From: Bog-473 sp963701955
GTDB lineage: Bacteria > Actinomycetota > Acidimicrobiia > Acidimicrobiales > RAAP-2
Length of the DNA: 64,000 nucleotides
NCBI GenBank assembly: GCA_963701955.1
Contig: OY969694.1
Span: forward strand, 2,170,001 to 2,234,000
Direction of reading: 5' to 3'
Shown: piece by piece, positions 9,442-17,240 of the stretch
How positions within the stretch are numbered: position 1 is the stretch's first letter
Layout: the number at the start of each line of letters is the position of its first letter
Notes under the pieces: generated by a model
Seen by the model: only the letters and a program-made list of their open reading frames with translations
The model's database searches: none
What the model was told of the DNA's origin: nothing
Made by a program: the position numbers and the translations under genes

Positions 9442-9933
9442 ATGCACGTAAGTGACCCGACCGCGCAACCCTCAGAGTCGGATTCGATGGTGGACGCCGT
9501 GCTCAGCGCCAGCCGGGTCCTCGTAGCCATCGCGGCCCGCTCGCTTGCTGATGCAGGCGAGGACGTCACCCTCACGCAGTACCGCTCGCTCGTCGTTCTG
9601 GCCTCACGCGGGCCCCAGACCGTGGCCGAGCTGGCAGATCTCCTGGCCGTCACCCCTCCAACCGCTTCCCGGCTCTGCGAACGCCTCGTGAAGAAGGGCC
9701 TCATTCGTCGAAGGGCCGGTCGGCACGATCGCCGCCAGGTCCGGATCGCCCTGACCACGACGGGCAGAGAGCTCGTCGATGCGGTCACCCTTCGCCGACG
9801 CCGAGAGATCGCTGCTCTCTTGAAGCCGGTCCCGGTCGAAACGCAACGCAACGTGGTGGTCGCTCTGGCCGCTCTGGCGCGGGCCGCCGGCGAGGTACCC
9901 GAACAGGATTGGAGCGCCGGATGGGATCTGTGA
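9442..9933 (+). CDS. MarR-family transcriptional regulator
   Basis: A 163-residue winged-helix protein. The recognition region is TVAELADLLAVTPPTASRLCERLVKKGLIRRRAGRHDRRQVRIALTTTG, whose wing carries the DxRQ/R motif typical of MarR. It is clearly related to the MarR gene at 15055-15600: both share an N-terminal SRx(L/F)VAIAAxSLA segment and a C-terminal AAGEV...W segment. It overlaps the ClC gene by 13 bases (ATG at 9921, TGA at 9931-9933), which implies translational coupling and suggests it controls that transporter. The AT-rich stretch 9413-9441 upstream is the likely promoter and operator. Ligand is unknown. Confidence 0.85.
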   Translation: MHVSDPTAQPSESDSMVDAVLSASRVLVAIAARSLADAGEDVTLTQYRSLVVLASRGPQTVAELADLLAVTPPTASRLCERLVKKGLIRRRAGRHDRRQVRIALTTTGRELVDAVTLRRRREIAALLKPVPVETQRNVVVALAALARAAGEVPEQDWSAGWDL

Positions 9934-12005
9934 ACAACCCGGAGGCGGCACCGCATCCCAGTCGTGCGGCATGGGCACGGGCACTCAGCACAAGGGGAAG
10001 TCAACGGCTCGCCGGTGCTTCCTATCTCGCAAAATGGAGCATCCTCGGTGTGGTCATCGGTGCGGTGGCCGGATTGGGCGCCATCGTGTTCTACGAGGCA
10101 CTCGTCGTGTGCATGCACTTCTTCTTAAATGTCTGCGCCGGCTACCAGGTACCGACGCCGGCGGCTGAGGGGGGTCTTGCCGCATCGACGTCAGCGGCCC
10201 GACCGTGGGCACTCCCGCTCATTGCTGGCGTCGGCGCACTGCTCGGCGCGATCCTCGTGGTTCGCATTGCACCAGAAGCCGAGGGGCACGGTACTGACGC
10301 CGCCATCTCGGCAGTGCACCACAATCCGCGGGGAGTCCGCTTTCGTTCGGTCCTCGTCAAGATCGTTGCCTCGGCCCTTACCATCGGCTCGGGGGGCTCG
10401 GGGGGGCGAGAGGGACCGACCGCGCAGATCAGTGCAGGTTTCGGTTCACTCCTCGCCCGCACATTCGATCTCGAGCCGGCGGACGGCCGGATTGCCGTGG
10501 CGACGGGCATCGGATCGGGTATCGGGGCTATTTTCGGCGCCCCCCTGGGTGGGGCCGTCCTCGCTTCGGAGATCCTTTATCGTGACGATTTCGATCCAGC
10601 GGCGTTGTTGCCGAGCTTTATCGCCTCGGTGGTCAGCTTCGTGATGTTCGGGGCGGTCGAAGGTTTCTCCCCACTGTTTGGCTACGTGGGGAGGTACCGC
10701 TTTACCGACCCCAACCAGTTGTGGTGGTTCGCCCTCATCGGACTTCTCGCCGGACTGCTCGGGCTTCTTTATGCCAAGGGCTTCTACGGCCTAGCGGATC
10801 TCTTCAAACGCTCACCCTTGCCCCCCTGGGTCGCTCCATCTCTCGGCGGCCTTGCTGTCGGGTCGATCGCCATTGCCGTTCCGCAAGTGATCGGCACGGG
10901 GTACGGCTGGGTGCAGCAGTGCCTTACCTATCACGGGCTCGAGTCCATCCCGTTGTGGATCGTGCTCATCGTCCCACTGGCCCGGATCCTCGCCACGGGA
11001 CTGTCCATCGGTTCGGGTGGATCGGGGGGAATCTTCGGGCCCGGGATCGTGATCGGAGCGTTCTTGGGTGCTGCAGTCTGGCGGGTCTTCGACCCGGTGT
11101 GCCCCTCAATGGGACACGACCCAGCCCCCTATGTGATCGTCGGCATGATGAGCTGCTTCGGCTCTATCTCAAGAGCTCCACTCGCCGTCATGTTGATGGT
11201 GGCCGAGATGACCGGCAGCTTGTCCATCATCACGCCAGCCATGATCGCCGTGGGAATCTCGTGGCTCATCGTCCGTCGTAGCGACGACTCCATGTACCGC
11301 AGCCAGTTGAAGAACCGATCCGATGCACCCTCCCAGCGGCTCCTCGCGGGATTGCCGCTCTTGGCCGCCATACCGGTGACTCGAGCCATGGCCGACCCGA
11401 AGTTGGTCGTGACGGCTCGGCACACCCGTCGCAGCGTTCGTCGCGCGCTCGAGGAGGCGGGCCTCAGCGGCGCTCCCGTGGTTGACGATGCTGGGCGCCT
11501 GGAGGGGACCGTGAGCACATCCGAGCTCGTAACCGCCGGTGACGGTGAGCGGATCGTAGGGGAACTTGTCGACGCTGGCGCACCGACGGTGGCCGGCACC
11601 AGCCGGCTCGATGTGGCGCTCGAGAGCCTCACTGGCGCGCCCCAGTCGTGGGTTCCCGTCCTCGACGCCGAACGTCGCGTCCTCGGCACATTGTCGATCT
11701 CCGACGTGGTGCGGGCCTATCGCCAGGAGTTGGTCCGAAGCGCGGAGCGGATGAGTGAACTCGGCGTCACCACCGGGGCCGCTCAGGTCACGGTGACGGC
11801 CGAGTCACCTGTCGCTGGCCAATCACTTCGCCGTGCACAGCTCCCTACCGGCATCCTCGTGACCTCCGTCTCCCGAGACGACGCAGTGTTCTTCCCCACC
11901 GGTGACACCAGGCTCGAAATCGGTGATCACCTGACGGTGATCGGAGCCCCGTCGGACCTCTCTCGTATCGGGGCCGTCACATCGCCGCTCGCCTTGGGCA
12001 ATTGA
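9921..12005 (+). CDS. ClC-family chloride channel/antiporter with CBS pair and TrkA-C domain
   Basis: A protein of 694 residues from the ATG at 9921, which has GGAG six bases upstream. The membrane part (about residues 30-430) carries the ClC signatures GSGGSGGREGP, with the external gating Glu, and GSGGSGGIFGPG for the anion pathway. A tandem CBS pair follows (about 485-600: VVDDAGRLEGTVSTSELV and VLDAERRVLGTLSISDVV). The C-terminus (about 625-690) is a TrkA-C/RCK_C-like domain ending LEIGDHLTVIGAPSDLSRI. This architecture suggests ligand-gated Cl- transport or Cl-/H+ exchange at the cytoplasmic membrane. It is coupled to the preceding MarR gene. Family certain; channel versus exchanger not decidable. 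Confidence 0.9.
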   Translation: MGSVNNPEAAPHPSRAAWARALSTRGSQRLAGASYLAKWSILGVVIGAVAGLGAIVFYEALVVCMHFFLNVCAGYQVPTPAAEGGLAASTSAARPWALPLIAGVGALLGAILVVRIAPEAEGHGTDAAISAVHHNPRGVRFRSVLVKIVASALTIGSGGSGGREGPTAQISAGFGSLLARTFDLEPADGRIAVATGIGSGIGAIFGAPLGGAVLASEILYRDDFDPAALLPSFIASVVSFVMFGAVEGFSPLFGYVGRYRFTDPNQLWWFALIGLLAGLLGLLYAKGFYGLADLFKRSPLPPWVAPSLGGLAVGSIAIAVPQVIGTGYGWVQQCLTYHGLESIPLWIVLIVPLARILATGLSIGSGGSGGIFGPGIVIGAFLGAAVWRVFDPVCPSMGHDPAPYVIVGMMSCFGSISRAPLAVMLMVAEMTGSLSIITPAMIAVGISWLIVRRSDDSMYRSQLKNRSDAPSQRLLAGLPLLAAIPVTRAMADPKLVVTARHTRRSVRRALEEAGLSGAPVVDDAGRLEGTVSTSELVTAGDGERIVGELVDAGAPTVAGTSRLDVALESLTGAPQSWVPVLDAERRVLGTLSISDVVRAYRQELVRSAERMSELGVTTGAAQVTVTAESPVAGQSLRRAQLPTGILVTSVSRDDAVFFPTGDTRLEIGDHLTVIGAPSDLSRIGAVTSPLALGN

Positions 12006-12045
12006 ACGCCGCCGCCTGGTGCCGCGACTTCCCCGGGTCTGGCGA

Positions 12046-13002
12046 TCACTCAACGGTCAGGGTGAACCCTTGTGTGGAGTTGGGGGAGACGCCGTTGGTG
12101 GCGCTGAACTTGAGGTTGTAGACGCCCGATTTCTTGGGTGTTCCACTGATGGTGTCATTGGTGCGGTTGAAGGTCAGCCCTGAGGGCAGACCACCGGAGA
12201 CCTTGATGGAGGGCTCAGGGGTCCCAGAGACAACGACGGTGAAGGACCCGAAGACACCACGGCGGAATGTGGCGCTGGTTTCGCTGGTGAATTCGGGTGG
12301 CACTCGGGCCGGAATCGTCGTGGTTGTCGTCGTGGACGGCAGGGTGGTCGTTGACGTCGTTGACGTCGTCGGCGGCACGGTGGTCGTTGACGTCGTCGGC
12401 GGCACGGTGGTCGTCGTTGTCGGGTCCGATGTGGTCGTCGCGCCGTCGGGAGAGTTCACGGCGTTGCAGTCGACGGCGGTATGTGTCGGGTCGGACGGGA
12501 CGTTTCCTGCCATGTCGAGCACTTGGATCGTGCCGGATCCGTCGTTGGCGACCCAGATGGAGTAGTTCCCCGGATTGTCGGGAGCTTCCCTGATCCACGG
12601 ACCGACGTTGGCGTTGCCGGTGTTTGGTGACGAGGTACCGGCAACCAGGAGCTCACCACCAGACCGTGCCGCGTTGGCGCCGCTCGGAGCCTCCCCGGAG
12701 GTCCAGTTCGGAGTCGTACCGGGGTCCGAATCGGTCACCACAGCCGATCCGCTGCCGCCGGGATAGCCCCCCATTTCAGCGCGGTAGGCATTGACCGCCA
12801 GAAGCGTCGTCGCGAAATCGGACTGGCACGCGGCCGATGCCGCTGAAGTGCGGACGCCCTGAAGGGCGAAGACGACGACTGAGCTCAAGATGCCGAGCAC
12901 GACAATGGCCACGAGTAATTCGAGGAGGGTGAACCCGGCATCGTCGCGCCTCCACGAACCCGAATTCACCGGTCGATGTGGTGGTCTCTCCTTCAATCGC
13001 AT
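12046..13002 (-). CDS. Prepilin-like protein with Thr-rich linker and Ig-like C-terminal domain
   Basis: A 318-residue protein with a type IV prepilin/pseudopilin leader: RRDDAG followed by FTLLELLVAIVVLGILSSVVVFAL, i.e. cleavage before Phe and Glu at +5. The following region (TSAASAACQSDFATTLLAVNAYRAEMGGYPG) resembles GspG-type pseudopilins. Residues of about 190-230 are a Thr/Pro/Val linker encoded by near-identical 27-bp DNA units. The C-terminus (about 235-318: PEPSIKVSGGLPSGLTFNRTNDTISGTPKKSGVYNLKFSATNG) looks like a putative-Ig (He_PIG) domain. No pilus assembly gene is nearby. ATG 13002 is used; GTG 12969 would give a shorter leader. It is probably a secreted or surface minor pilin with an adhesive tip. 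Confidence 0.72.
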   Translation of the reverse strand: MRLKERPPHRPVNSGSWRRDDAGFTLLELLVAIVVLGILSSVVVFALQGVRTSAASAACQSDFATTLLAVNAYRAEMGGYPGGSGSAVVTDSDPGTTPNWTSGEAPSGANAARSGGELLVAGTSSPNTGNANVGPWIREAPDNPGNYSIWVANDGSGTIQVLDMAGNVPSDPTHTAVDCNAVNSPDGATTTSDPTTTTTVPPTTSTTTVPPTTSTTSTTTLPSTTTTTTIPARVPPEFTSETSATFRRGVFGSFTVVVSGTPEPSIKVSGGLPSGLTFNRTNDTISGTPKKSGVYNLKFSATNGVSPNSTQGFTLTVE

Positions 13003-13066
13003 TCGCTGACCCGCTTGCCCGTGCTCGTCTCGACCGCTCGCCGAACCCGCTCCGCTCCGGGATTAG

Positions 13067-13084
13067 GTGACAACACATGGTGTC
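13067..13084. promoter_or_regulatory. Putative operator, GTGACA-N8-TGTC type (site 1)
   Basis: The 18 bases GTGACAACACATGGTGTC form an imperfect inverted repeat with GACA and TGTC arms 8 bases apart. They lie between the divergent prepilin-like gene and the gene at 13145. Sixteen of 18 bases match the site at 13641, upstream of the WhiB gene. Confidence 0.5.
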
Positions 13085-13144
13085 GGCTGGACGACGACCA
13101 GAGTTGAGTCCGAAATTGTCTCTCCGACCCCGTAGGCTGCGAAA

Positions 13145-13501
13145 ATGGGTAGCGAACGCAACGCCTTGACGACCGCTCTGGCTGAGTTGCAACGGTCGAT
13201 GGCTCAGACACAGCAGGTGCTTTCAGAGGCAGGTTCGACCTACGGCACACTCCGAAGGCGCGTCTCGAGAGGGACACCCGTGGCGAACGCATGTTCCGAC
13301 ATGGCGATGCCGTGGGCACAGGTGGCCACCCAGCTCGCCGAGCTCGAACGGGTGCGGCACCGAGTGCGGACGGCGGTCTTCGCACTGGGTCTCTCCGAGG
13401 GCATGACGATCGGTGAGCTGGGGCGGCTGTACGGCTTCTCCCGACAGCTCGCGGCCCGAGTCGCCCGCGAGGTGAGAGAGGCTGACGACGCGCCCCCTTG
13501 A
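13145..13501 (+). CDS. Small helical protein with C-terminal helix-turn-helix
   Basis: A 118-residue protein I do not recognise as a named family. Residues 1-30 (ALTTALAELQRSMAQTQQVLSEA) and 58-80 (WAQVATQLAELERVRHRVRTAV) look like amphipathic helices. Residues 85-112 (LSEGMTIGELGRLYGFSRQLAARVAREVR) resemble a helix-turn-helix of sigma-region-4 or recombinase type. It might be a small DNA-binding protein. It is divergent from the prepilin-like gene and shares the operator-like site at 13067; a similar site precedes the WhiB gene downstream. Composition and codon pattern fit a real gene. Confidence 0.5.
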   Translation: MGSERNALTTALAELQRSMAQTQQVLSEAGSTYGTLRRRVSRGTPVANACSDMAMPWAQVATQLAELERVRHRVRTAVFALGLSEGMTIGELGRLYGFSRQLAARVAREVREADDAPP

Positions 13502-13640
13502 CTTTCGAGTGTGCATGGCCGGGTCACCGACTTAAGCCTGCAGGTAGGGCGCCCCATCGCAGCGCAGAACCGCAGAGCACATCACGGGCGCAGAAAACCC
13601 CTTCGCACATCGTCACCCGATGTGCTCTCGCTCTTGCATT

Positions 13641-13660
13641 GTGACAACATGTGGTGTCAC
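13641..13660. promoter_or_regulatory. Putative operator, GTGACA-N8-TGTCAC (site 2)
   Basis: GTGACAACATGTGGTGTCAC is a perfect 6-bp inverted repeat with an 8-base spacer. It overlaps the first possible start codon of the WhiB gene and matches the site at 13067 in 16 of 18 bases, suggesting one regulator controls both loci. Confidence 0.5.
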
Positions 13661-13986
13661 AGGTCACACGTGACACGTCGACATGGGAGGTAGACGCCCT
13701 GGGACCGCCGCAAGAGTGTTCTCGCGGAGAATGGCGGATGCGGGCCGCCTGCGCTGGTCAGGACCCCAATGATTGGATGGACCTCAACTGGATGGCCCGC
13801 GATCCGCGACAACGCGCCGACTACGTCCAGAAGCGAGCAGTCTGCCTTGGCTGTCCGGTGCGCGAGGAGTGCCTCGAGGAAGCTTTGGCAGACCCCGAGC
13901 TCGTCGGGATGTGGGGAGGGACCACCGGAGCGGAGAGGAGGAACATGCGTCGGCGATGGGCGAGTGTCCGGCGGCGCACGGCGTGA
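13651..13986 (+). CDS. WhiB-family iron-sulfur regulator
   Basis: A protein of up to 111 residues with the WhiB pattern: a first Cys in MRAACAGQDP, then CLGCPVREECL (CxxCx5C), a glycine-rich GMWGGTTGAERR turn and a basic C-terminus (RNMRRRWASVRRR). The four Cys bind a [4Fe-4S] cluster, and such proteins act with sigma factors in actinobacteria, often sensing redox or NO. The GTG at 13651 lies inside an inverted repeat, so the true start may be further downstream; the ATG at 13738 would leave only four residues before the first Cys, which is short for the family. It sits in the tRNA-Ile island. Confidence 0.85.
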   Translation: MVSQVTRDTSTWEVDALGPPQECSRGEWRMRAACAGQDPNDWMDLNWMARDPRQRADYVQKRAVCLGCPVREECLEEALADPELVGMWGGTTGAERRNMRRRWASVRRRTA

Positions 13987-14361
13987 CCGATGAGTCCATC
14001 GAGTTGTCCGGCTCGCAGTTCCCCCTCGGAACCTCCGGTCACCCTCAAGAGTGGCACCCTGGTGCAGAGCCGGCAGCATCCTCAGGCTTCGGTGCGGCCG
14101 CCGCGATGCGGGACCTGACAGCTGCATTGCATGAAGAGTCGTCGCACTCGACGAGTCGGTGCGGTGCTCACCGAGCCAAACAACCCGGACCACGCAGCCG
14201 AAACAGACAGGACGTCGCGGAGTCGTCACTCCATAGTTCGGTTTCACCGGTGCGAATCAGCGACTCGTACTGAGACCTCCAGACTTTGGAAGGATTCGTC
14301 CCGGCAGGTGACCGTAGGGATCCAGCATGGTGCGCTCCTCCGTGCGGTCTTCTCAGCCAGA
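13987..14361. other. Intergenic stretch without a recognisable gene
   Basis: Between the WhiB gene and the convergent collagen-like gene there are 375 bases. Open frames here are low-quality and none resembles a known protein. I see no RNA gene or clear terminator. Confidence 0.5.
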
Positions 14362-14958
14362 TCACGCGGAGGAGGCCGTCGTGGTCGTAGTCGTAGTCGA
14401 CGATGTCGTTGTGGCTGGCAGTCCACATACCACGAAGGGCTTCATCGTCATCGAGACCCCCGCTCCGAGCGGGCCGGTGACGATGGCAACCGTTTGCCAG
14501 TGCGACTTGTTGAGCGGAAACGACGAGCGCAACTCCACGTTGCGGTCTGCTTGAACTCCCGCAGCGGAGACCTCGGCTCCGCCACTCAGGAGAACGAGTC
14601 CGAACGGGCACGACGTCTTGGCCACGAGCACGGTGCCCACAGCCGGATTTGAAGGCGATGTGAGCGCCGAGGCGGCCACGATCGAGGTGTCGGCGATGGT
14701 ACCGGCTGGGCCGGCATCGCCCTTCGGACCCGCCACCCCCTGGCGACCCTGGGGGCCGGTCGCTCCCGTCGCCCCCCGGGGGCCAGATGTCTTGGCTGGC
14801 ACCGTGGCGACTGCGTAAGCGCCGACGCCCAGTCCAGCCAATCCGACCACAAGCGCGCTGAGGACGACCGGCGCAAGCCATCTCGGCTGCCGCGGGTCAC
14901 GTGCCGGCCTCACCAGGGGTGCTTGCAGCGGCATCTCCGATGTTGGTGGATTCGACAT
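14362..14958 (-). CDS. Membrane-anchored collagen-like repeat protein
   Basis: A 198-residue protein with a cytoplasmic proline-rich N-terminus, one membrane segment at about residues 29-50 (PVVLSALVVGLAGLGVGAYAVATV) and a short collagen-like run of G-x-y triplets (GPRGATGATGPQGRQGVAGPKGDAGPAG) at about 59-86. A beta-rich domain follows with two Cys (TSCPFGLVLLSGGAEV and PFVVCGLPA) and a Thr tail. The start at 14958 follows GAGGAGGG. It is probably an extracellular trimer-forming protein. A MarR gene is divergent from it, with inverted repeats in between, so MarR control is plausible. Confidence 0.68.
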   Translation of the reverse strand: MSNPPTSEMPLQAPLVRPARDPRQPRWLAPVVLSALVVGLAGLGVGAYAVATVPAKTSGPRGATGATGPQGRQGVAGPKGDAGPAGTIADTSIVAASALTSPSNPAVGTVLVAKTSCPFGLVLLSGGAEVSAAGVQADRNVELRSSFPLNKSHWQTVAIVTGPLGAGVSMTMKPFVVCGLPATTTSSTTTTTTTASSA

Positions 14959-14995
14959 CGTTCCCTCCTCAGCCCGCGTTAGATTTGATCTCCCT

Positions 14996-15042
14996 AACTA
15001 TTAGGTTAAACGAATTACTTGATAGACACAATAGTTCGTGTC
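14996..15042. promoter_or_regulatory. Inverted repeats between collagen-like and MarR genes
   Basis: This AT-rich divergent promoter region holds AACTATT (14996-15002) facing AATAGTT (15030-15036) and, overlapping, GACAC (15025-15029) facing GTGTC (15038-15042). They are candidate operators for the MarR protein encoded from 15055. Confidence 0.4.
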
Positions 15043-15054
15043 AGAGTGTGAAGT

Positions 15055-15600
15055 GTGGAGCCAGTCCATTCTCCGATCGAACGTTCGATCGGCCAACACC
15101 AGGGCCTGCCAGACCAGCTGAACGAAGATCTGCTCTGTCTGAGCCGCATCTTCGTCGCAATTGCGGCGAATTCACTCGCGGCCGAAGACGGGGAGTTGTC
15201 GATCCAGCAGTACCGGGCGCTTGCACTGATCTCCACTTCAGAGGGTCAACGGCCAGCTGATCTCGCACGATCCCTAGGGGTCGCGCCCTCGACCACAACG
15301 ACGCTGTGCGACCGCCTCGTCCAGAAGGGGATGATTTCCCGACGGGCCGGAGCCGACCGCCGATCCGTTTCTCTCCTCGTCACTTCGCGGGGTCAAGCAG
15401 AGCTTGCGAAGATCGCAACCCGGCGAATCGCATTGCTTCAAGAGATCTTCCTCCGACTACCGTCGGACGTCCAGGCTCCGTTCGCTGCAGCGCTCTCTGC
15501 GTTCATCGAGGCAGCGGGAGAAGTCGGGATTGATGAGTGGTCGATCAGAGGGCTCGTTCCCAGCAACTCCGATGATTGGATTCGACTCAGTGAGCTTTGA
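15055..15600 (+). CDS. MarR-family transcriptional regulator
   Basis: A 181-residue MarR protein with the winged helix PADLARSLGVAPSTTTTLCDRLVQKGMISRRAGADRRSVSLLVTSRG. It is a paralogue of the MarR at 9442: both share the SRxxVAIAAxSLA N-terminus, the QYRxL core and the C-terminal IEAAGEV...W segment. It diverges from the collagen-like gene, and inverted repeats lie between them. Two related regulators in one 10.7-kb island, each next to an envelope or transport gene, suggest duplication with separate targets. Confidence 0.83.
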   Translation: MEPVHSPIERSIGQHQGLPDQLNEDLLCLSRIFVAIAANSLAAEDGELSIQQYRALALISTSEGQRPADLARSLGVAPSTTTTLCDRLVQKGMISRRAGADRRSVSLLVTSRGQAELAKIATRRIALLQEIFLRLPSDVQAPFAAALSAFIEAAGEVGIDEWSIRGLVPSNSDDWIRLSEL

Positions 15601-15906
15601 TTTCCGCCCCCTCGGTGCCTGAGCGAGGCTCCCGAAATACACCTCACGTTGCGTTTGCTCGGCCCTCCTCACGACATGGCGCCGGGCTCCACCTCCGACT
15701 GCTCCTCATCCAACCAGCTCGGAGCGTGGCGGGCTGCCCACGCCGTGGTGACCCAGCCCCTGATCACCAGGGCGCGGCGTGCCCGGGGTTTCCGGGGCGT
15801 CGTTCGTCGGTATCGGGTGATCACGCCAGAGACGTCGATGGGCACAGCGCACACGGAAGTACGCTCAAAGCGGTGACAGTTGCTCGACTCGGCCAAGAGG
15901 TGAGCC
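15601..15906. other. Intergenic stretch without a recognisable gene
   Basis: About 306 bases separate the MarR gene from the small membrane protein gene. A minus-strand frame here (residues ...ARHAPSWLDEEQSEVEPGAMS) has no recognisable homology and no clear start signal, so it is not called. Confidence 0.4.
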
Positions 15907-16314
15907 ATGTCATCTCCTGACGAACACGGTGCCCACGAAGACCAGTTCCCCTCCGGTGCCCCAGCTCCGCGCCGTCCCCACGGTGGGTCCGTCGTTTCGC
16001 CGCGCACCTCACGGCACTTCTGGAGGCTCAGCATCGTCCTTACGCTGGTGATCGCTGCCACCGATGCTGTGCTCGGGTCGCGGGTCATCCTCATCGGTCT
16101 GCTCATCGTCGGCCCGTGTTGCGCACTCTTCACCGCCCAACGGGCCTGCGCGGCACAGGTCTGTGCTCTCGCGGTTGTCCTCGCACTCGTGCTGGCGCTC
16201 CCGGACGGGATCTGGGATACCCCGGCCCAGCTGGCCTTTACCGGTGCCGTACTGATGGTTGGCATCGCGTGCACATGGGCTGCCGGGATCGTTGAGTCAA
16301 TGAACAGGCGTTAG
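15907..16314 (+). CDS. Small three-helix membrane protein
   Basis: A 135-residue protein with a polar 37-residue N-terminus followed by three hydrophobic segments (LSIVLTLVIAATDAVLG, VILIGLLIVGPCCALF and VCALAVVLALVLAL, then a fourth partial one AFTGAVLMVGIACTWAAGI). The order resembles the membrane part that precedes PP2C/SpoIIE phosphatase domains in actinobacteria, but no phosphatase follows; the next gene encodes a KdpD-like membrane protein. AGAGGTGAG precedes the ATG. Function is unknown. Confidence 0.6.
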   Translation: MSSPDEHGAHEDQFPSGAPAPRRPHGGSVVSPRTSRHFWRLSIVLTLVIAATDAVLGSRVILIGLLIVGPCCALFTAQRACAAQVCALAVVLALVLALPDGIWDTPAQLAFTGAVLMVGIACTWAAGIVESMNRR

Positions 16315-16449
16315 AAGAGTTCCTCCTCGTGCGGCTCATCGTGGGACTTCTTGTTCCCTCGAGCCGGCGACGATGCAGCAGACCCGGGCACTTTCGGCGG
16401 CGCAGGAGCCGTGGGAAACTGCGGAATACCAGATCGAAACGAGGCACCC

Positions 16450-17196
16450 ATGAAGCGGTTCCGTCCGTATCGAGACCAGTTGGCGCTCGTTGCAGCCGTC
16501 ATCCTGCCGCTCGCGATCTCCGCGGCATTGATCCCGTTCCGCGCCGACTTCGCAAGGACAGCATCAGCGTTGATCCTCGTCGCCGTCATCGTCGCGGTGG
16601 CCGCCCTCGGCAACCGCTTCAGCGGCTTCGTGGCCACTGTGAGTGCCACCGTCTGGTTTGACTACTTCCTCACTCAGCCCTATGGGAGGTTGGCCATCAC
16701 CCAGCGTCCGGACGTCGAGACAGCCGTATGTCTCTTCGTCGTCGGGATCATCGTCACTGAGTTGGCTGCCCGCAATCGGCATCACCATGCGGTCGCGACC
16801 GAAGAGGCTGACTATGTCGGCTTGATCTACGACGTCTCCGAGCTGGTCGCGTCGGGAGCGGCCTCCTCTGCCGTTCTCGACCAAGTCCGTGCCGCATTGA
16901 TCGCCCTCCTGCACCTCCGTGCCTGCCGCTACGAGGACGGTCCCGCTGCTCGTCCCCTGTCGCGCCTCGAGCACGACGGGCACGTGTTGCTCGGCCGCTG
17001 GGACTGGCGTGTCGATCGCCTGGGGCTGCCCGGGTCCGAAATCGAGCTTCTTGTTCAGCATCGCGGTGAGACCCTGGGTCGCTTCGTCCTCACGCCCACT
17101 CCGGGCCACGGGATCCCACTCCGGCCAAGGGTGGTGGCGGTCGCCCTCGCCGATCAGGTCGGAGCGTCGCTCCGCCCCTTGTTGCGGAGCGCATAG
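16450..17196 (+). CDS. DUF4118/KdpD-like membrane protein without kinase domain
   Basis: A 248-residue protein from the ATG at 16450. Residues of about 8-105 contain four membrane segments with the KdpD-type DUF4118 pattern (ALGNRFSGFVATVSATVWFDYFLTQPYGRLAI). Residues of about 120-240 resemble a GAF-like sensor domain (LIYDVSELVASGA, LLHLRACRYEDGPAARPLSRLEHDGHVLLGRWDW). No histidine-kinase or ATPase domain follows, so it is not a complete KdpD. It may be a sensor subunit or a remnant. It follows the small membrane protein gene by 135 bases on the same strand and lies beside the exchanger gene, consistent with an ion-homeostasis theme. Confidence 0.65.
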   Translation: MKRFRPYRDQLALVAAVILPLAISAALIPFRADFARTASALILVAVIVAVAALGNRFSGFVATVSATVWFDYFLTQPYGRLAITQRPDVETAVCLFVVGIIVTELAARNRHHHAVATEEADYVGLIYDVSELVASGAASSAVLDQVRAALIALLHLRACRYEDGPAARPLSRLEHDGHVLLGRWDWRVDRLGLPGSEIELLVQHRGETLGRFVLTPTPGHGIPLRPRVVAVALADQVGASLRPLLRSA

Positions 17197-17240
17197 GGGG
17201 TCGACGGCCGAACCCACCATTGGTGTGCGTTGACCGGCAA

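Noticed and set aside
12351..12420. Short repeated DNA units that might suggest a CRISPR-like or satellite array
   Set aside because: They are in frame and encode the Thr/Pro linker of the prepilin-like protein; no spacers.
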